DNA from: Pseudofabraea citricarpa
Taxonomy: Eukaryota; Ascomycota; Leotiomycetes; Helotiales; Dermateaceae
Reading direction: 5' to 3'
Assembly: GCA_029641185.1 (NCBI GenBank)
Contig: JAPWGK010000019.1
Span: 868,001 to 932,000, forward strand
DNA: 64,000 nucleotides
Shown piece after piece: positions 60,498 through 64,000 of the stretch. The notes beneath the pieces were generated by a model, which saw only the letters and a list, made by a program, of their open reading frames with translations, had not been told where the DNA came from and did no database searches. The translations under genes and the position numbers were made by a program. Within the stretch, counting starts at the first letter, position 1; each line of letters opens with the position of its first letter.

Positions 60498-61585
60498 TCA
60501 AGGCAATTTGACATTATGGACTACGCAAGTTTTGTCATCGTCCGGACAGATATTCTTGCGATTCAATTTCTTGTCCCGTGGCCCCGTGGGCCCTCCAACA
60601 AACTTGGTGAATCCGAAGAAAGGCTCTCCTTGTCTCGGATCGCTCTCTGGATACTCTTCATCTCCCCATCTACCCTTGTAGTAGATGGCACCCAAAGGAC
60701 TTGTGCCGTTGCCAGAAGAAGCAAATGAATCAGTTGCTGGATCGTATGCGTAGAAATACGCGTTGAGCGTCGGATCCCAGAGGGTGCCTTTTGAAGTATA
60801 ATCCAGAAGAAATCCAATCGGTCCGTGGAAATCTGGAAGCGTATGGTCATGGCTTCCAGCCGTAGCATAGTTCGCATGGCTTCCTTTGGCTGAATACGAG
60901 ACGGGTCTTATCCCCTCCTTCTCAGTCGCTTTATAAGTGAAGGCTTGACCACTGCTATGCTGGCTGTACCACATCGCTTGGGGTACTCCGTCCTGAAAGC
61001 GAATCATATTATGCTCCCAATCCCCAATATGGTCACCCAGCTCCTTCCCAAGTACGGTATTGCCCTGGTTATACGCGTAGAAATACATGTAGAATGCATC
61101 TACAACTCCAGACCCATGATCGGTGGTAATGATAGCACAACTTGTAGCTTTATTTGTGTGTCCCTTCGAATCTGGCACGACGCCTTCCAGCCAGGTAGGA
61201 TTCGTTGTAACATCGATTGTAGATGTAAGGTACACATTTGAACCATTATTGCCGAAATCGTTGAGAGCATCAAGATTGTCCAGAGTAAGGGGCGAAGGTG
61301 CCTCAGTGATAATACTAAAATTGACGTCTGGGTGTGTATTTTCGACCTGGGCAGCTAAGTCGGAGGGAAAGTATCGCTCGGCCTCATCTAACCATACCAT
61401 TGGCGCTGCCATCCATCGTGAGCGCTAGTTGAAGATATCGAGGGACGATACATACCATATTCCAGCACATACGACGGGACATTCGCTACTTGACGTGCGC
61501 AATGGCTTTGAGTACAAGGCGATGGGTATGCGAGGATGAGCAAGGCATGTTGCCACAGCACGAAAACCAGAAAGAGCGACAGCAT
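60498..61585 (-). CDS. Secreted Vps62-like protein (Pfam Vps62 family)
   Basis: Model: complement(join(60498..61405, 61456..61585)), 345 aa. The N-terminus MLSLFLVFVLWQHALLILAY is a signal peptide. The first intron is set by restoring VLEYAPMVWLDEAERYFPSD, the conserved start of the family; a nearby upstream AG would break the frame. Core motifs DHIGDWEHNMIRFQDG, PQAMWYSQHSSGQAF and SAKGSHANYA match the Vps62 family of fungi and plants, whose yeast namesake affects vacuolar sorting and whose filamentous members are mostly secreted proteins of unknown activity. The protein ends with a Cys pair (NICPDDDKTCV), possibly a disulfide. Confidence 0.88.
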
Positions 61586-62447
61586 GATCTACCACACTTT
61601 TCAGCGACTTTCTCGAATGCGGAAGTGTTGGAATGCAATGGAAGTAGGAGGACCGACCTTATAGTAGATAAAAGGCTCTTTGGTTCTGCACCGTCTCCAT
61701 GTCGCTCCGGAGTCTAGTTTCGCGCTGGCCCAATCTGCTCCCGCCTCCAGCTCTCCTGCCTTTTCGAGGCAATCCATCGCCTCCGATTTATTGATGTCCA
61801 TGATTCTATATTTGCTTCATAGGCGCTAATTGGCTGTATGTTTGTCTGGGTGGCACTGCTATGCCGGCGACGTTCTGCAGTTTGGCGGCTGGGGGAGCTC
61901 TTGTACCCCTCTTCTTGGTCAAAACGAGGAGTCAACACGGCCAATGATTCGTTGCCCCGATGAGGTTGCAGTGGTGGAAATCAGAGAGCCAGCTCTCAAC
62001 CTGAGCTGATCTTCTGATGGCGCTGGAGTTCAGCTTGTGACCTGGTTCTTGCGAACGTGTAGCCATGCAGCTTTGTAAATGGAGCTCTGGCTGTTCTGGA
62101 ACAAGGTATGACGATCAGAGCCCGAGCGGGTACGATCTTGGCACATGTCGGCATCCAAAGTAGCGTCGTCATTGGGTCGCCCCGGTGAGCTTAATTTCAT
62201 GCACGTGATCTAACTAAGAGGGTGTGCACAGTGCAGGAGATGGTCATCAGGGTAATCCCCTGTGGGAGATGGCTTGTTCGCAAGACCTAATTGATAATTC
62301 GCCATGACCGACCCTGCAGCCCGTCTGCCCTCGTGCGGAATCATCACCCGGCCCATTACCGTAACGCCAATGAGAAGAAGCATGGGTATCAAGAACCAAA
62401 AACCGCACCCAGTAACTAGCCTGTTAACTTCACCTGCCATCCTAGGC
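61586..62447. other. Spacer between the Vps62-like gene and the Myb gene
   Basis: 860 bp. A minus-strand frame at 61601-61801 with an ATG has no recognised family and ends just before the Vps62-like start; it is more likely leader sequence. No other gene is seen. Confidence 0.4.
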
Positions 62448-64000
62448 TTAATCCAGTTCGTAGCCATTCTGATCCACGTTTCCCAGGACCTTCTGGATAG
62501 CGTCCATAGCCTTCTTATCCAAACGAACAAACTCAAAGTTGGTGGGGAGGTTATGCTTGGTGATGCCAGATCTGGAGATATATCAGTCCCGTCATGTTTG
62601 AGCAGCAGATCCGAGATACTAACTTCATGTATGCAGCTTTTATATTCCGTGCTTTGTCCTTGACATCAACCTGGCTTCTCGCACACTCGAAGTCTGCTAT
62701 CTTGGTAATCTCTGACCACTTGCTACCATACTTGCCAATGTATTGGATAAGAAGTTCCGAATCGCGCTCTGACCAAGGGGTACGTATTCGGTGAGTAGCA
62801 TGCGATGCAACTGTAGCTTTTGCAGATTCAGCCCTTGCGGTTGCTACGACGGAGCTGAATGTTGAAGGTGGGAGGTTCCTAGATTGCTCCTCGCGAACTT
62901 GTCTCTGTCTCCTATTTGTTGCACTTGGCACTGCATCCTCAACCTCACTGTCGACGGTGCCAGTTCTTGCTCTTTTACGTTCCCGCTGTGTTGATTGACG
63001 AGCCCCGGCGTCAAAAGGATCGTCATCTGGTTGCCTTGTGCGTTTCAAGGTGCGGTGGGAGCTCGATTTGGGAGGAGAAATTCGATGAGGTACCCTCGCA
63101 GCGGCTCTACGTGAAGGGTCTACAGGTCGACGATCTTGCTCAAAGCCTTCATCTTCACTCTCCGTGCTGGCTTCACGCTCTAAACGTTCAACTTTATTGA
63201 TAACCGGACTACGAGACTCATCTTCGTCATCGGTATCAAATGCAATTTTTGTTGCGTTCGCCTGTTTGTCTATCCATCGTTTGGTACTCGGCTCCGGCCT
63301 ATTCTCCTTATTTTTGTCGCGGTTGACTTGATTCCAACCATCAAGTAAGGCCTGGGAACGGTCGGGCACGTCATCTTCCTCCTCGTAGTTTGTTATCAGG
63401 TAATCATTATCATCCCGCGGCTGGTCCTGGCCAGTCTTCGCCAGTGGGGATTTTGCGACATGACTCCTGTTACGCGAAGGGGTGCTTTCGCCTAAAATAG
63501 GGGACTGTTCTAACCCATTCTCCTCTACAAGGTCGTCCTCAACTTCTTCTTCTGAAGGTCCTAGATCGTCGAAAGCTTGCTGGCGCATCTTTTCAGTAAT
63601 CCTTGCTGGTTCTGTGGCTCGTTCCGAAACAATTGGCTGCCGATGAGAAGGTGTGCGAAGATTGCTCAATAAGCTCGATGGTATTGGTGGGTTTTCGCCA
63701 AGTTCTTTGTATTTCCTCTTGAGCACTGCAACAGCATTTGCTGCGGAGATACTTGGTTATGTTAGTTATCTTATAATATCAGCTTACGAGATATGGCACT
63801 GAGACATACCTTCGTCCAGAAGATTTAGGCGCAATCTTAGCAGCAGGCAGAAGATTTACAACATCCTTTTTGGCTGGAGGTGGGGCCATTAGAGGTGTAG
63901 GAGAGTGGTAGCTTAGATCAAGTTGGCTATCAATCTCTTTTACTACTGTAGCGAGAGATTTTGTGATGTTCTGGATTCCACCTTGCTCTAACACGTTGTT
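62448..64000 (-). CDS. Myb/SANT telobox-type DNA-binding protein, 5' end outside the window
   Basis: Partial model: complement(join(62448..62571, 62624..63751, 63810..>64000)), at least 480 residues, entering the window in frame at base 64000. The long middle is acidic and Ser/Arg-rich (SEEEVEDDLVEENG, TKRWIDKQANATKIAFDTDD) with basic patches (ERKRAR) fit for nuclear import. Near the C-terminus lies one Myb repeat, RTPWSERDSELLIQYIGKYG then KWSEITKIAD, whose third helix is VDVKDKARNIK, close to the telobox signature VDLKDKWRN of telomere-binding proteins. A last exon completes GITKHNLPTNFEFVRLDKK. Telomeric or related double-strand repeat binding is inferred from that helix. The N-terminal part, which would show any TRF-homology domain, is missing. 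Confidence 0.78.

Noticed and set aside
61601..61801. 66-residue minus-strand frame before the Vps62-like gene
   Set aside because: No family feature and it ends 15 bp before the next start; likely leader sequence.
1..64000. CRISPR arrays, rRNA or tRNA genes, bacterial operons
   Set aside because: None seen; intron-bearing genes and spacing mark this as eukaryotic nuclear DNA.

Overview
This window reads as nuclear DNA of a filamentous ascomycete (Pezizomycotina). Genes are well spaced and carry short introns (about 45-100 nt) with GT..AG ends and CTAAC/CTGAC-like branch sites. The gene set is typical of that group: PalI, an LaeA-like methyltransferase, dipeptidyl-peptidase V, a divergent septin-like GTPase and UNC93-like MFS. 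Some intergenic tracts are AT-rich and stop-laden, as expected from repeat decay. I cannot name the species. All gene models were built by hand from reading frames, splice signals and remembered family conservation; none was aligned to a database.

Left end (1-13.8 kb): five adjacent catabolic genes, namely an MFS transporter, a phenol-hydroxylase-like FAD monooxygenase, a polysaccharide-deacetylase-fold cyclic-imidase-like hydrolase, an SDR reductase and an amidase. This matches the catalogue HxnZ, HxnV, HxnM, HxnW and HxnN of the Aspergillus nidulans nicotinate (hxn) regulon. Together they would import a pyridine substrate, hydroxylate and reduce the ring, open it as a cyclic imide and release ammonium. 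The remaining hxn functions (S, T, R, P, X, Y) are not here and may lie to the left of base 1. A ten-exon LaeA-like methyltransferase with tiny exons follows.

15-21 kb: an F-box-like protein, an APH-fold kinase and a tandem-repeat protein of unknown function, then an AT-rich gene-free tract.

21-32 kb: mitochondrial ABC1-family kinase (MCP2/ADCK1 type), the ambient-pH sensor component PalI/Rim9 with an RGG-rich tail, a very long CT microsatellite and an UNC93-like MFS protein.

32-46 kb: gene-poor and rich in simple repeats. It holds a broken Gfo/Idh/MocA oxidoreductase, a divergent septin-like GTPase and an amidoligase whose acidic C-terminus runs into a decayed repeat tract.

46-64 kb: secreted dipeptidyl-peptidase V, a possible very small two-exon gene, a PA/transmembrane/RING-H2 E3 ligase, an aqua(glycero)porin, phosphoserine phosphatase, a secreted Vps62-like protein, and a telobox-type Myb protein that runs off the right edge.
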